A DNA stretch of 64,000 nt, taken from the NCBI RefSeq assembly GCF_003032475.1, contig NZ_CP028369.1, forward strand, positions 1,550,001 to 1,614,000, written 5' to 3'. Below are positions 47,333-55,589 of this stretch, piece by piece (within the stretch, counting starts at the first letter, position 1; each line of letters begins with the position of its first letter). This DNA is from Streptomyces sp. P3. Its GTDB lineage: Bacteria > Actinomycetota > Actinomycetes > Streptomycetales > Streptomycetaceae. The translations under genes and the position numbers were made by a program. The notes under the pieces are model-generated. The model was not told the origin of the DNA. It saw nothing but the letters and a program-made list of their open reading frames with translations, and made no database searches.

Positions 47333-47851
47333 GTGACTTCGGCGATCTTCTCGCGGGGTGCGTCCCGCCGTCCGGTGCGGGCCGCGGCGGTGGCCGCCGC
47401 GCTGGCGGGCGCGCTCGCCCTGACCGCGTGCAGCGGCGACGGGGGGTCCGACGACGGCTCCGCGACCACCCCGGCGACGGCGGACGGCAGCGGTCCGAGC
47501 GGCGCAGCCGCCTCGCCGTCCGACTCCGTCTCCGCCTCGGACGAGCTGGAGGGCAGCTGGCTGGCCACGACCGACGGCAAGGCCGTCGCCCTGATCATCA
47601 CCGGGAAGCAGGCCGCCCTGTTCGTGACCGGCGGGAGCGTGTGCAGCGGGACCGCCGGCAAGGAGGCGGGCATGCGGATGATCCACCTGACGTGCACGGT
47701 CGGGAAGGACGACCGGGCGACCGGCATGGTCGATTCCGTCGACGCGAAGGCCCTCGAGGTCACCTGGACGGGCGCGGCCGGCAAGGAGACGTTCACCAGG
47801 GCGGAGGGCGGCCAGTGGCCGTCGGGTCTGCCCACGGCCGGGATCGGATAG
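47333..47851 (+). CDS. Secreted lipoprotein of unknown function
   Basis: The product is 172 residues. A basic N-terminus, a hydrophobic stretch (AAAVAAALAGALALTAC) and the lipobox LTAC-S predict lipidation at about C33. A Ser/Asp/Gly/Thr-rich linker follows. Residues 72-165 look like a small beta-rich domain (LEGSWLATTDGKAVALIITGKQAALFVTGGSVCSGTAG... WTGAAGKETFTRA) with two cysteines that could pair. GTG 47333 has GGGAG upstream. I know of no function. Confidence 0.8.
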   Translation: MTSAIFSRGASRRPVRAAAVAAALAGALALTACSGDGGSDDGSATTPATADGSGPSGAAASPSDSVSASDELEGSWLATTDGKAVALIITGKQAALFVTGGSVCSGTAGKEAGMRMIHLTCTVGKDDRATGMVDSVDAKALEVTWTGAAGKETFTRAEGGQWPSGLPTAGIG

Positions 47852-47903
47852 CTTCAGGGCTCCCCCGGACGGACGGGCCCGCCCGCGCCCTCTCCCCGGC
47901 CGG

Positions 47904-47986
47904 TCGGCGGCCCGCGTTTCACGGCGACCCGCCGGCGGCTCGGCCCACGGCGGTCCGTCGGCGGCTTGCCCTTCACGGCGGTCCGT
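47904..47986. repeat. Three imperfect tandem repeats of about 27 bases
   Basis: Units of the form CGGCGG-N8-10-CACGGCGGTCCGT occur three times between the lipoprotein gene and the convergent GbsR-like gene. The second and third units share a 13-base identity. They may be remnants of slippage or part of a termination region. No coding sense is seen. Confidence 0.45.
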
Positions 47987-47989
47987 GTG

Positions 47990-48793
47990 TCAGCGCGACG
48001 CCTGTGCCCGCGTGCTCTCGTCGCGGGTCGGAGCCGGGGTGGCGGCGCCTTCGTCCGCCCCCTCTCGAGCCTCCGCCGCGGCGTCGGCTTTCGTGTGCAG
48101 CACCGCGCGGGCCTGCTCCGCCGCCCGGATGGTGCTCTCGCTGACGAAGTCCAGGAAGCGGGCGATGTTCTCCAGGCGGGCGGCGGCCGGGGTGGCGGGG
48201 CCGAGGATCCCGACGCCCTGCCGCGCGATGTCGATCACCTGGGTGAGAGCCCGGGCGCTGGCCAGCATCGACTGGTACCAGACGTCGTCGTCGACCACGT
48301 AGCGCTCGCGGCGGCGTTCGTCGCGCTCCCGGCGGACGAAGGCCTGCTCCTCGAGGTACGTGATCGCCTTGGAGACGGACGCGGGGCTGACCTGGAGGCG
48401 CCGCACGAGATCGGACGCGGTGAGGCTGCCCGTGTCGGTGAGGGTGAGGCAGGCCATGACCCTGGACATCATCTTCGGCATGCCCGAGGCCATGAGGACG
48501 GTGGTGAACGCCTCCTCGTACTCGCGCACGGCCTCGTCGTCGCGACCGTGGGCCTGCGGGAACGTGTCCGGCCCGCGGGGCGCGGTCTGCCTGCGGCGAT
48601 GGGCACGGCGCTCGGTCGCCCGATGCGCCAGGTCGGCACGGTAGGCGGTGGGGCCGCCGTTGCGCATCACCTCGCGCGTGATCGTCGAGGTGGGACGGTC
48701 CAGACGTCTGGCGATCTCCGCGTAGGCGAGGCCGTCGGCCAGCCCCGACGCGATCTGCTGACGTTCCTGCTGGGTGAGCCTGCCTCCCGGCAT
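47990..48793 (-). CDS. GbsR/MarR-family regulator with N-terminal transposase-like helix-turn-helix
   Basis: The product is 267 residues from ATG 48791-48793, with AAGGAGG six bases upstream. Residues 1-45 (RLTQQERQQIASGLADGLAYAEIARRLDRPTSTITREVMRNGG) match the helix-turn-helix found at the start of IS30-type transposases. Residues 95-200 are a MarR/GbsR winged helix (TDTGSLTASDLVRRLQVSPASVSKAITYLEEQAFVRRERDERRRERYVVDD). Two DNA-binding units in one chain are notable. It is divergent from a DUF4097 gene, and the intergenic region carries repeated GCAACG motifs. Confidence 0.85.
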   Translation of the reverse strand: MPGGRLTQQERQQIASGLADGLAYAEIARRLDRPTSTITREVMRNGGPTAYRADLAHRATERRAHRRRQTAPRGPDTFPQAHGRDDEAVREYEEAFTTVLMASGMPKMMSRVMACLTLTDTGSLTASDLVRRLQVSPASVSKAITYLEEQAFVRRERDERRRERYVVDDDVWYQSMLASARALTQVIDIARQGVGILGPATPAAARLENIARFLDFVSESTIRAAEQARAVLHTKADAAAEAREGADEGAATPAPTRDESTRAQASR

Positions 48794-48847
48794 CGCGGCC
48801 TCCTTCGTGCGCCTTGATGCCGCCAGTTTAGCGTTCATCGACATACA

Positions 48848-49003
48848 TTGCAACGAACGGGAGTCGTCGCGTTGCATTGCCTTTCAATCCATTGCAACAG
48901 TTATGCGCCTACCACCTGCATGAATAGCAATTTCGCGCAACGAGCTTGTTGCCCACACAGAGAACGCAACGTAGCTTTTCCTGTGTCGGAAACAGCAACG
49001 AAC
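48848..49003. promoter_or_regulatory. Array of GCAAC motifs in a divergent promoter
   Basis: TTGCAACGAAC (48848-48858), GTTGCATTGC (48871-48880), TTGCAACAG (48892-48900), GCAAC-GAGCTT-GTTGC (48937-48952, an inverted pair), GCAACG (48966-48971) and GCAACGAAC (48995-49003) cluster between the GbsR-like and DUF4097 genes. The region is much richer in A+T than the genes. The last copy lies close to the DUF4097 ribosome site, where binding would block expression. Confidence 0.65.
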
Positions 49004-49016
49004 ACAGGAGAGTACG

Positions 49017-49685
49017 ATGCAGAAGTTCGCCACCGCCGCCCCGGTCTCCGTCGTCCTCGACGTTCCGGCGGGACGTGTCCGGTTCATCGCCGCCGACCGG
49101 GCCGACACCACGGTCGAGGTACTGCCCGCGGACGCCACCAGGAGCCGCGACGTGAAGGCGGCCGAGGAGACCTCGGTGGAGTTCGCCGACGGCGCCCTGC
49201 GGATCACGGGCCCCGCGAAGAACCAGCTCCTCGGTGCCTCCGGGGCCCTCGAAGTGACCGTCCAGCTGCCCGTCGGCTCGCACGTCGAGGCGACGACCGC
49301 CGCCGGTGAGTTCCGCGGCGTCGGCCGGCTCGGCGACGTCGCCTTCCAGGGCGCGCAGGGCACGGTCAAGATCGACGAGGCCGCGAGCGCCCGGCTCACC
49401 CTTCTCGCCGGCGACGTCTTCGTCGGCCGCCTCACCGGCTCCGCCCGGATCAGCACCCAGAAGGGCGACCTGCACATCGCCGAAGCCGTGCACGGCACGG
49501 TCGACCTGCGCACCGAGGCCGGCGCCATCACCGTCGGCGCCGCCCGCGGAGTCTCCGCCACACTCGACGCCGGCACCACCTACGGCCGCATCCACAACGC
49601 CCTCGCCAACACCGACGGCGCCGCCGCCGGCCTCGCCATCCAGGCCACCACCGCCTACGGCGACATCACCGCCCGCAGCGTCTGA
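49017..49685 (+). CDS. DUF4097 beta-solenoid protein
   Basis: The product is 222 residues of repeated beta strands (VSVVLDVPAGRVRFIAADRADTTVEVLPA, LEVTVQLPVGSHVEATTAAGEFRGVGRLGDVAFQGAQGTVKIDEA, GDLHIAEAVHGTVDLRTEAGAITVGAA), matching DUF4097 (putative adhesin-like). No signal peptide or membrane helix, so it is likely cytoplasmic in spite of the family nickname. ACAGGAG lies seven bases upstream of ATG 49017. Similar genes lie next to regulators of the GbsR-like kind in Streptomyces. Function unknown. Confidence 0.85.
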   Translation: MQKFATAAPVSVVLDVPAGRVRFIAADRADTTVEVLPADATRSRDVKAAEETSVEFADGALRITGPAKNQLLGASGALEVTVQLPVGSHVEATTAAGEFRGVGRLGDVAFQGAQGTVKIDEAASARLTLLAGDVFVGRLTGSARISTQKGDLHIAEAVHGTVDLRTEAGAITVGAARGVSATLDAGTTYGRIHNALANTDGAAAGLAIQATTAYGDITARSV

Positions 49686-49782
49686 ACAGCCGGACGCCGG
49701 TCGGGGCGGGGGCGCGCGGCGCGGGACCGGGCGCGTGCGTGATGATCCTTCGAGCACCGTCACCAGATCCGAGGGACCACAC

Positions 49783-50328
49783 ATGCGCGCCGTTCCCATC
49801 ACCGTCACCGCTCTCGCCGCGGCCCTGCTCCTCACCGCCTGCGGAGGCGGCGACGACAGCGGCTCCGGCGGCGACGAGAGCAAGCCCGCGAGCTCCCCCG
49901 GGGCCGCCGGATCCGCCTGCGCGGCCGGCGACCTCGGCCAGGAGGTCGGCCCCGTCGACGCCGCGCCCGCCGCCGGGGACACCGGCAACGTCACCGTCAC
50001 GCTCACCAACAAGGGCAAGGAGTGCACCCTGACCGGCTTCCCCAAGGTCGAGCTCCGGGCCGGCGACGCCTCCGCGACCGCGGCGCAGGACGAGGCCGCC
50101 GCACCGCAGCCCCTGACCCTCCCGGCGCAGGGCACCGCCTCCTTCACGATCACCTACGTGCGCGGCGCGGGCAGCGGCGAGAAGTCCCTCGCCGTGAAGA
50201 CCGTCGAGTACGGCCTGCCGAAGGCCTCGTCCACCGCGGACTTCCCCTGGTCTTACGGTGACGTCGCGCTCAAGAGCGAGGGCGTGGCGGACGCGACGGT
50301 CAGCGCCTTCCACCAGGCGGGCGACTGA
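49783..50328 (+). CDS. DUF4232 lipoprotein
   Basis: The product is 181 residues. ITVTALAAALLLTACGGG is a signal peptide ending in the lipobox LTAC, predicting lipidation at about C20. After a Ser/Gly linker, the domain SACAAGDLGQEVGPVDAAPAAGDTGNVTVTLTNKGKECTLTGFPKVELRAGDASATAA fits DUF4232, with two conserved cysteines. GAGGG lies eight bases upstream of ATG 49783. It follows the DUF4097 gene after about 97 bases and may share its transcript. Confidence 0.88.
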   Translation: MRAVPITVTALAAALLLTACGGGDDSGSGGDESKPASSPGAAGSACAAGDLGQEVGPVDAAPAAGDTGNVTVTLTNKGKECTLTGFPKVELRAGDASATAAQDEAAAPQPLTLPAQGTASFTITYVRGAGSGEKSLAVKTVEYGLPKASSTADFPWSYGDVALKSEGVADATVSAFHQAGD

Positions 50329-50349
50329 CCGAACCCGCTCGGCGCGCGG

Positions 50350-51501
50350 TCACGGCAGGCGTGGCCGGGACCGCACGCGGGCCCGGTCCGCCGCCTCGGC
50401 GCCCTCGGTCCAGCCCGCCTCGTCGGTGACCCCGCGCAGGCGGGTGGAGACCGTCCGCGGGAACATGCGGTCCGTCGCCGCGGTGACCGCGACCTCGCGT
50501 GAGGCGAGGACCGGCAGCAGGTCGTCGCAGACCTGGGTCTCCACGGCGGCCGTGAGGCGGGCGCCGACACGGTGGGCGTACGCGGCCAGGAACGACTGCC
50601 GGAAGGTCTTGGTCCGCCGGCGGCCGCTCGCCCGCTGCGCCGACTCCGCCTTCGCCATCGCCGACTGCGCCTGCACCAGCAACGAGGTGTAGAGCAGTTC
50701 CACCGCCTCGAGGTCCGCCTCGAAGCCGACGACCGTGGAGAAGGCGAACGGCTCGTTCCACACCGCCCGGCAGTGGTTGGCGTCGGCGACCGCGTCCAGC
50801 AGCACCGCCTTGGCCTGCTCGTACGGCGGCTCGACGCCGATCCGGCAGGCGCCGGGCGCGTCCGGGGCCGGCGCCCGGGCGTCGAGCAGCGCCTCGTCGA
50901 CGCTGTGCCGGGCCATCAGCTCCTGCGCCTTCGCCGTGAGCGCCTCGGCCTCCTCCGGGAAGCCGGTCGCCTCGGCCTTGGCGAGCAGCGCCCGGATACG
51001 GGTGAGCATGCGGGCGGAGGAGTCCGCGGGCGACCCGGCCGCCGGCCCCCGCCGGTGACCGCGCCCGTGCCCCGGCTCGTCGAGAGGGTCGAGGCCGGGC
51101 AGGCGCAGCAGCAGCCGGTAGAGCTCCAGGACCACCGTGGCGTGCGAGAAACGGTCCGCGGACGGGGGCGGGCCCGCGGGCAGCTCCGCCAGCTGGGCCG
51201 CCCACCGGCGACCGCGCGCCCGGTCGTCGCGCGCCTGCGCGCGGACCAGTGCCGCGACGAGGCCCACATGGGCGCCCTCCAGGTCGCGCCGCACGATCCG
51301 CACGAGGTCCGCGGGCTGCCAGCCGCGCCGCCAGAGCGCCGCCACGAACTCCGTGCCGCGCCGCGCGAGCGCGGCGTCGGCGGCGGGATCGGCGGCGAGA
51401 AGGGACGCGCCGGAGTCGAGGGCGGCGTCGGCCGTGTCGTAGAGGGCGGTCCGCAGGGCGCGTTCGACGGCGCCGGCCGGGTCGCTGCTGGTGCTGCTCA
51501 C
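50350..51501 (-). CDS. DUF2786 protein
   Basis: The product is 383 residues. RIRALLAKAEATGFPEEAEALTAKAQELMARHSVDEALL (about 165-205) is the DUF2786 motif. The C-terminal half (EQAKAVLLDAVADANHCRAVWN, TKTFRQSFLAAYAHRVGARL) is the domain that usually follows it. The N-terminal 150 residues are helical and Arg/Ala-rich. It is predicted to be cytoplasmic. Function unknown; similar proteins occur in actinomycetes and phages. GTG 51499-51501 starts it, divergent from the polymerase gene. Confidence 0.85.
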   Translation of the reverse strand: MSSTSSDPAGAVERALRTALYDTADAALDSGASLLAADPAADAALARRGTEFVAALWRRGWQPADLVRIVRRDLEGAHVGLVAALVRAQARDDRARGRRWAAQLAELPAGPPPSADRFSHATVVLELYRLLLRLPGLDPLDEPGHGRGHRRGPAAGSPADSSARMLTRIRALLAKAEATGFPEEAEALTAKAQELMARHSVDEALLDARAPAPDAPGACRIGVEPPYEQAKAVLLDAVADANHCRAVWNEPFAFSTVVGFEADLEAVELLYTSLLVQAQSAMAKAESAQRASGRRRTKTFRQSFLAAYAHRVGARLTAAVETQVCDDLLPVLASREVAVTAATDRMFPRTVSTRLRGVTDEAGWTEGAEAADRARVRSRPRLP

Positions 51502-51572
51502 CGTTCGATCGTGCCATGTGCCGTCCGCGCACCCTCACCCTCGCTGTCAGACCCCCCTGCCACACTCGCGGT

Positions 51573-53273
51573 ATGGCCGACCGGTGGGCGCTCGCTCCGG
51601 CCGAGGACGGTGGCGTGGAACTCGCCCCCCTCGGTGCGGACGGCCTGCCCGCCGGCCCGTCGCTGCGCGAGCCGGATCTGGCCCGGGCCGTGCGGGAGCG
51701 GCCGGGCGTCGTGCGCTGGGTCTGGCGTTCCACGTCCGAGGTCTACCCGCGCCTGCTCGACGCGGGCGTGCGGGTCGACCGCTGTTACGACGTGGAGGAC
51801 GCCGAGACGCTCCTGCTCGGCCACGAGGGCCGGTTGGGCGAGCCCCGGTCGGCGGCCGCCGCACTGGCCCGGCTGCGCGGCGGGCCCGTCCCGCCGGACC
51901 CGCCGCAGCGCTCGGCCGAGCCCGGCGCCCAGTCCTCGCTGTTCGAACCGCGGGCCGCCGCGGGACTGCCGCTGGCGGACCTGCTCGCCGTCTACGCGGA
52001 GCAGCAGCGCAGGCACGAGCGGACCGAGCACCCGGCGCGGATGCGGCTGCTGACGGCGTCCGAGTCGGCGGGGATGCTGGTGGCCGCCGAGATGAACCGG
52101 GCCGGGCTGCCGTGGAGCGCGCAGGTGCACCGCGAGCTCCTGGACGACCTGCTCGGCGAGCGGTACGCGGGCGGCGAGCCCCGGCGGCTGGCGGAGCTGG
52201 CGGACGAGGTGTCGGCCGCCTTCGGCCGCCGCGTCCGCCCCGACCTTCCGGCGGACGTCGTGAAGGCCTTCGGCCAGGCCGGGATCCGGGTGCGGTCCAC
52301 CAGGCGCTGGGAGATCCAGTCCCTCGACCATCCGGCCGTGAAGCCGCTGCTCGAGTACAAGAAGCTGTATCGCATCCGGGTGGCCCACGGATGGTCCTGG
52401 CTGCAGGACTGGGTGCGGGACGGGCGGTTCAGGCCTGAGTTCCTCGCGCACGGCACGGTCACCGGACGCTGGGTCACCAACGGCGGGGGCGCCCTGCAGA
52501 TCCCGAAGGTCATCCGGCGGGCGGTGGTCGCCGATCCCGGCTGGCGGTTCGTGGTCGCCGACGCCGACCAGATGGAGCCGCGCGTGCTGGCGGCGATCTC
52601 CCGCGACCCCGGGCTGATGGAGGTGGCGGGCCGGGAGAGCGACCTCTACCAGTCCGTCTCGGACCGCGCCTTCTCCGGCGACCGCGACCAGGCCAAGATC
52701 GCCGTGCTCGGCGCGGTCTACGGACAGACCTCCGGCGACGGCCTGAAGAACCTCGCCGCCCTGCGCCGCCGCTTCCCGCGCGCGGTGGAGTACGTCGACG
52801 AGGCGGCCCGGGCCGGCAAGGAGGGCCGGCTGGTGCGCACCTGGCTGGGCCGCACGTGCCCGCCGGCCGTCGGGGCGGTCGAGGCCGAGGAGGCCGGCAT
52901 CCCCGTCGACGACCCCGGCGGGCCCGCCGAGGAGGAGAGCGCCGACGACCGCCAGTGGACGCCCGGTTACGCCTCCACCGACGCCCGGGCGCGCGGCCGG
53001 TTCGCCCGCAACTTCGTCGTCCAGGGCAGCGCCGCCGACTGGGCGCTGCTGCTGCTCGCCGCACTGCGGCGGGCCTGTGCGGACATGGCGGCGGAACTCG
53101 TCTTCTTCCAGCACGACGAGGTGATCGTGCACTGTCCGCGGGAGGAGGCCGACACGGTCGTGTCCGCGATCCGGGAGGCGTCCGACCTGGCCGGACGGCT
53201 GACGTTCGGGGAGACGCCGGTGCGGTTCCCGTTCACGACGGCGGTGGTGGAGTGCTACGCCGACGCCAAGTGA
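51573..53273 (+). CDS. PolA-like DNA polymerase (3'-5' exonuclease/polymerase type)
   Basis: The product is 566 residues, much shorter than DNA polymerase I because the 5' nuclease is missing and the exonuclease-like domain is reduced. Polymerase motifs are all present: motif A VVADADQMEPRVLA, motif B RDQAKIAVLGAVYGQTSGDGL with the essential Lys and Tyr, motif C FFQHDEVIVHC. So the A-family active site should work. Residues 1-130 do not show clear DEDD exonuclease acids. The role may be repair or lesion bypass. ATG 51573 lacks a ribosome site; a leaderless start is possible. Confidence 0.85.
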   Translation: MADRWALAPAEDGGVELAPLGADGLPAGPSLREPDLARAVRERPGVVRWVWRSTSEVYPRLLDAGVRVDRCYDVEDAETLLLGHEGRLGEPRSAAAALARLRGGPVPPDPPQRSAEPGAQSSLFEPRAAAGLPLADLLAVYAEQQRRHERTEHPARMRLLTASESAGMLVAAEMNRAGLPWSAQVHRELLDDLLGERYAGGEPRRLAELADEVSAAFGRRVRPDLPADVVKAFGQAGIRVRSTRRWEIQSLDHPAVKPLLEYKKLYRIRVAHGWSWLQDWVRDGRFRPEFLAHGTVTGRWVTNGGGALQIPKVIRRAVVADPGWRFVVADADQMEPRVLAAISRDPGLMEVAGRESDLYQSVSDRAFSGDRDQAKIAVLGAVYGQTSGDGLKNLAALRRRFPRAVEYVDEAARAGKEGRLVRTWLGRTCPPAVGAVEAEEAGIPVDDPGGPAEEESADDRQWTPGYASTDARARGRFARNFVVQGSAADWALLLLAALRRACADMAAELVFFQHDEVIVHCPREEADTVVSAIREASDLAGRLTFGETPVRFPFTTAVVECYADAK

Positions 53274-53390
53274 CCGGTCCGGCGCGAAGACGGCCCAGGG
53301 CGGGTGCCGGGGTGCTCGCGGGTCCGCCGTAGTCTCGGACGGACCTGACCGCGGGCGGCCCCGTGGGCCTGCCCCTCCGGAGGAGACGCC

Positions 53391-54350
53391 GTGCCCTTCC
53401 GCTGTGCCGTACTCGACGACTTCCAGAACGCCGCGAGAACCGCCGCCGACTGGTCCGTGCCCGGCGAGGAGGTAGAGATCGTCCCCTTCACCGAGCACTT
53501 CGGCGACGAGGACGAACTCGCCGCGGCACTGGCCGGCTTCGACTGCGTGGTCACCCTGCGCGAACGCGTCGCCTTCCCCGCGTCGTTGCTGGACCGGCTC
53601 CCCCGGCTGCGGCTGCTGATCGCCTCCGGCATGCGCAACTCGGTGATCGACTTCCCGGCGGCGAGGGCGAACGGGGTGACCGTCTGCGGCACCGAGAGCT
53701 CGTCGACCCCGCCGGTCGAGCTGACCTGGGCGCTGCTGCTCGGTCTCGCGCGCGGACTGGTGCAGGAGAGCACCGCCCTGCGCGAGGGCGGGCCCTGGCA
53801 GTCGACGGTGGGCGCGGACCTGCACGGGCGGCGGCTCGGACTGCTGGGACTGGGGAAGATCGGCGGCCTGGTGGCCCGGGTGGGCCTCGCCTTCGGCATG
53901 GAGGTGAGCGCCTGGAGCCAGAACCTGACGGAGGAACGGGCGCGGGAGGTCGGCGTGCGTCCGGCCGCCTCCAAGGAGGAACTGCTGTCCGAGAGCGACT
54001 TCGTGTCGGTCCACCTCGCGCTGGGCGAGCGCACCCGGGGGCTGCTCGGCCCCGCCGAACTCGCGCTGCTCAAGCCGACGGCCTACCTGGTGAACACCTC
54101 GCGCGCGGCGATCGTCGACCAGGAGGCGCTGCTGACGGCACTGCGGGAGGGGCGCATCGCGGGAGCGGGGGTGGACGTCTACGACGTCGAGCCGCTCCCC
54201 GTCGGCCATCCGATGCGGACGGCTCCCCGTCTGCTGGCCACTCCCCATCTCGGGTACGTGTCCCGGGCCAACTACGAGCGCTACTACGGACAGGCGGCGG
54301 AGGACATCCGCGCGTACCTGGCGGGGTCACCGGTACGGGTGCTGGGGTAG
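53391..54350 (+). CDS. D-2-hydroxyacid dehydrogenase
   Basis: The product is 319 residues of the D-isomer-specific 2-hydroxyacid dehydrogenase family, which interconvert 2-keto and D-2-hydroxy acids with NAD(P)H. GRRLGLLGLGKIGGLVARVGLAFGMEVSAWSQ is the nucleotide loop, LLKPTAYLVNTSRAAIVDQEALLTALREGRIAGAGVDVYDVEPLP the conserved core, and ATPHLGY carries the catalytic His. Arg and Glu partners are in place. GGAGGAG lies upstream of GTG 53391. The specific acid is unknown. It is convergent with the WYL regulator gene. Confidence 0.9.
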   Translation: MPFRCAVLDDFQNAARTAADWSVPGEEVEIVPFTEHFGDEDELAAALAGFDCVVTLRERVAFPASLLDRLPRLRLLIASGMRNSVIDFPAARANGVTVCGTESSSTPPVELTWALLLGLARGLVQESTALREGGPWQSTVGADLHGRRLGLLGLGKIGGLVARVGLAFGMEVSAWSQNLTEERAREVGVRPAASKEELLSESDFVSVHLALGERTRGLLGPAELALLKPTAYLVNTSRAAIVDQEALLTALREGRIAGAGVDVYDVEPLPVGHPMRTAPRLLATPHLGYVSRANYERYYGQAAEDIRAYLAGSPVRVLG

Positions 54351-54423
54351 CCGCCCGGGGCGGGGCGCACACGGCTGCCGGGGCGACGGCCGCGCGGGTT
54401 CCGGGCGGCCGGCGGGGGCGGGC

Positions 54424-55380
54424 TCACGGGGGTGGCGGGGTGCGGTCGGCGGCGCGGGTGAGGCGGGCGGCCAGGGCGCGGAGGTGGTCGCCCAGCTCCG
54501 GCGGGTCGAGGACCTCGAAGTCGACGCCCTTGAGGGCGATGTGCAACGCGATCTCGTCCAGGGTCGCGGCGCCCGTGTGGAACAGACAGGAGCGGTCGTC
54601 GTACCGCTCCAGACGACCGGCGGTGGGGGAGGTGTGCTCGGCGAGGGCTTCCACCGGGCAGTGGAAGAGGATGGTCGCCCGGCAGCGGTAGGGGGCCGAG
54701 GACAGCTTGTCGGTGAGGTAGGCGTTCAGGTCCTCGGCGGGGCCCGGCCGCGGGGTGAACCGGGGCCCGGACTGCGGGGCGGCGTCGACGCGGTCGAGAC
54801 GGAACGTGCGCCAGTCGTCGCGCTCCAGGTCGAAGGCCAGCAGGTACCAGCGGCGGCCGGTGTGGACCAGCCGGTACGGCTCGACGCGGCGCGTCCTGCC
54901 CTGGTAGCCGAAGCGCACGCTCTCGTGTCCCCGGCAGGCGGCGGCCAGCACCGCCAGCAGGTTCGCGTCCACGGCCGGGCCGGACGCCGTCAGCGGCAGG
55001 ATCGCCGACTGCATCGCCGCCACCCGGTGCTTCAGCCGTGAGGGCAGCACCTGTTCGAGCTTGGCCAGTGCCCTGAGCGAGGTCTCCTCGAAGCCCGCCA
55101 CCGAGCCGGACGCCGCGGCCCGCAGTCCTACGGTCACCGCGACGGCCTCGTCGTCGTCCAGCAGCAGCGGCGGCAGCGCCGCGCCGACGCCGAGCTGGTA
55201 ACCGCCGCCGGGGCCGGCCAGGGAACGCACCGGGTAGCCCAGCTCGCGCAGCCGGTCCGCGTCCCGGCGCACGGTGCGCGTCGTCACGCCCAGCCGCTCG
55301 GCCAGTTCCGGGCCCGGCCAGTCGGGACGGGACTGCAGCAGGGAGAGCAGCCGCAGTAATCGGGCCGAGGTCTCGAGCAT
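54424..55380 (-). CDS. YafY-type regulator (HTH plus WYL domain)
   Basis: The product is 318 residues. TSARLLRLLSLLQSRPDWPGPELAERLGVTTRTVRRDADRLRELGYPVRSL is a DeoR-type HTH at the N-terminus. VRFGYQGRTRRVEPYRLVHTGRRWYLLAFDLERDDWRTFRLDRV is the WYL domain, thought to sense nucleic acid or small ligands, followed by a C-terminal WCX extension. ATG 55378-55380 starts it. The palindrome at 55415-55433 lies in its promoter, shared with the divergent NmrA-like gene, its probable target. Confidence 0.92.
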   Translation of the reverse strand: MLETSARLLRLLSLLQSRPDWPGPELAERLGVTTRTVRRDADRLRELGYPVRSLAGPGGGYQLGVGAALPPLLLDDDEAVAVTVGLRAAASGSVAGFEETSLRALAKLEQVLPSRLKHRVAAMQSAILPLTASGPAVDANLLAVLAAACRGHESVRFGYQGRTRRVEPYRLVHTGRRWYLLAFDLERDDWRTFRLDRVDAAPQSGPRFTPRPGPAEDLNAYLTDKLSSAPYRCRATILFHCPVEALAEHTSPTAGRLERYDDRSCLFHTGAATLDEIALHIALKGVDFEVLDPPELGDHLRALAARLTRAADRTPPPP

Positions 55381-55414
55381 CTGGCGGAAAACTCCTCATC
55401 GATCGCACCCGGTC

Positions 55415-55433
55415 GAGGACAGAACCTGTCCTC
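55415..55433. promoter_or_regulatory. Palindromic operator of the WYL regulator locus
   Basis: GAGGACAG-AAC-CTGTCCTC has perfect eight-base arms around three bases. It lies 35 bases before the regulator start. On the plus strand TAGTGT, ten bases downstream, could be the -10 box of the NmrA-like gene, putting the palindrome over its -35 region. One protein could thus control both genes. Confidence 0.7.
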
Positions 55434-55494
55434 GGGGCTTCCTAGTGTCTTTCTTGCCGGCCCGCGAGGGAACGGCCCGCGGCACCGCGGCACT

Positions 55495-55576
55495 GAACCA
55501 CCGCCGCACGGAACCACCACGGCACGCAGAACCACAGGCAAGCAGAACCACAGGCAAGCAGAACCACCGGCACAGC
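55495..55576 (+). repeat. Five tandem GAACCAC repeats upstream of the NmrA-like gene
   Basis: GAACCAC occurs at 55495, 55511, 55529, 55545 and 55561, giving a period of 16 bases (once 18). The third and fourth units are identical over 16 bases (GCAGAACCACAGGCAA). The array ends just before the ribosome site of the gene at 55590, so it would be transcribed as leader RNA. Confidence 0.8.
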
Positions 55577-55589
55577 AAGGGAGAACGTC

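Noticed and set aside
55495..55576. Five regularly spaced repeats considered as a CRISPR array
   Set aside because: Units are only about 16 bases with no distinct spacers, and no cas gene is present.
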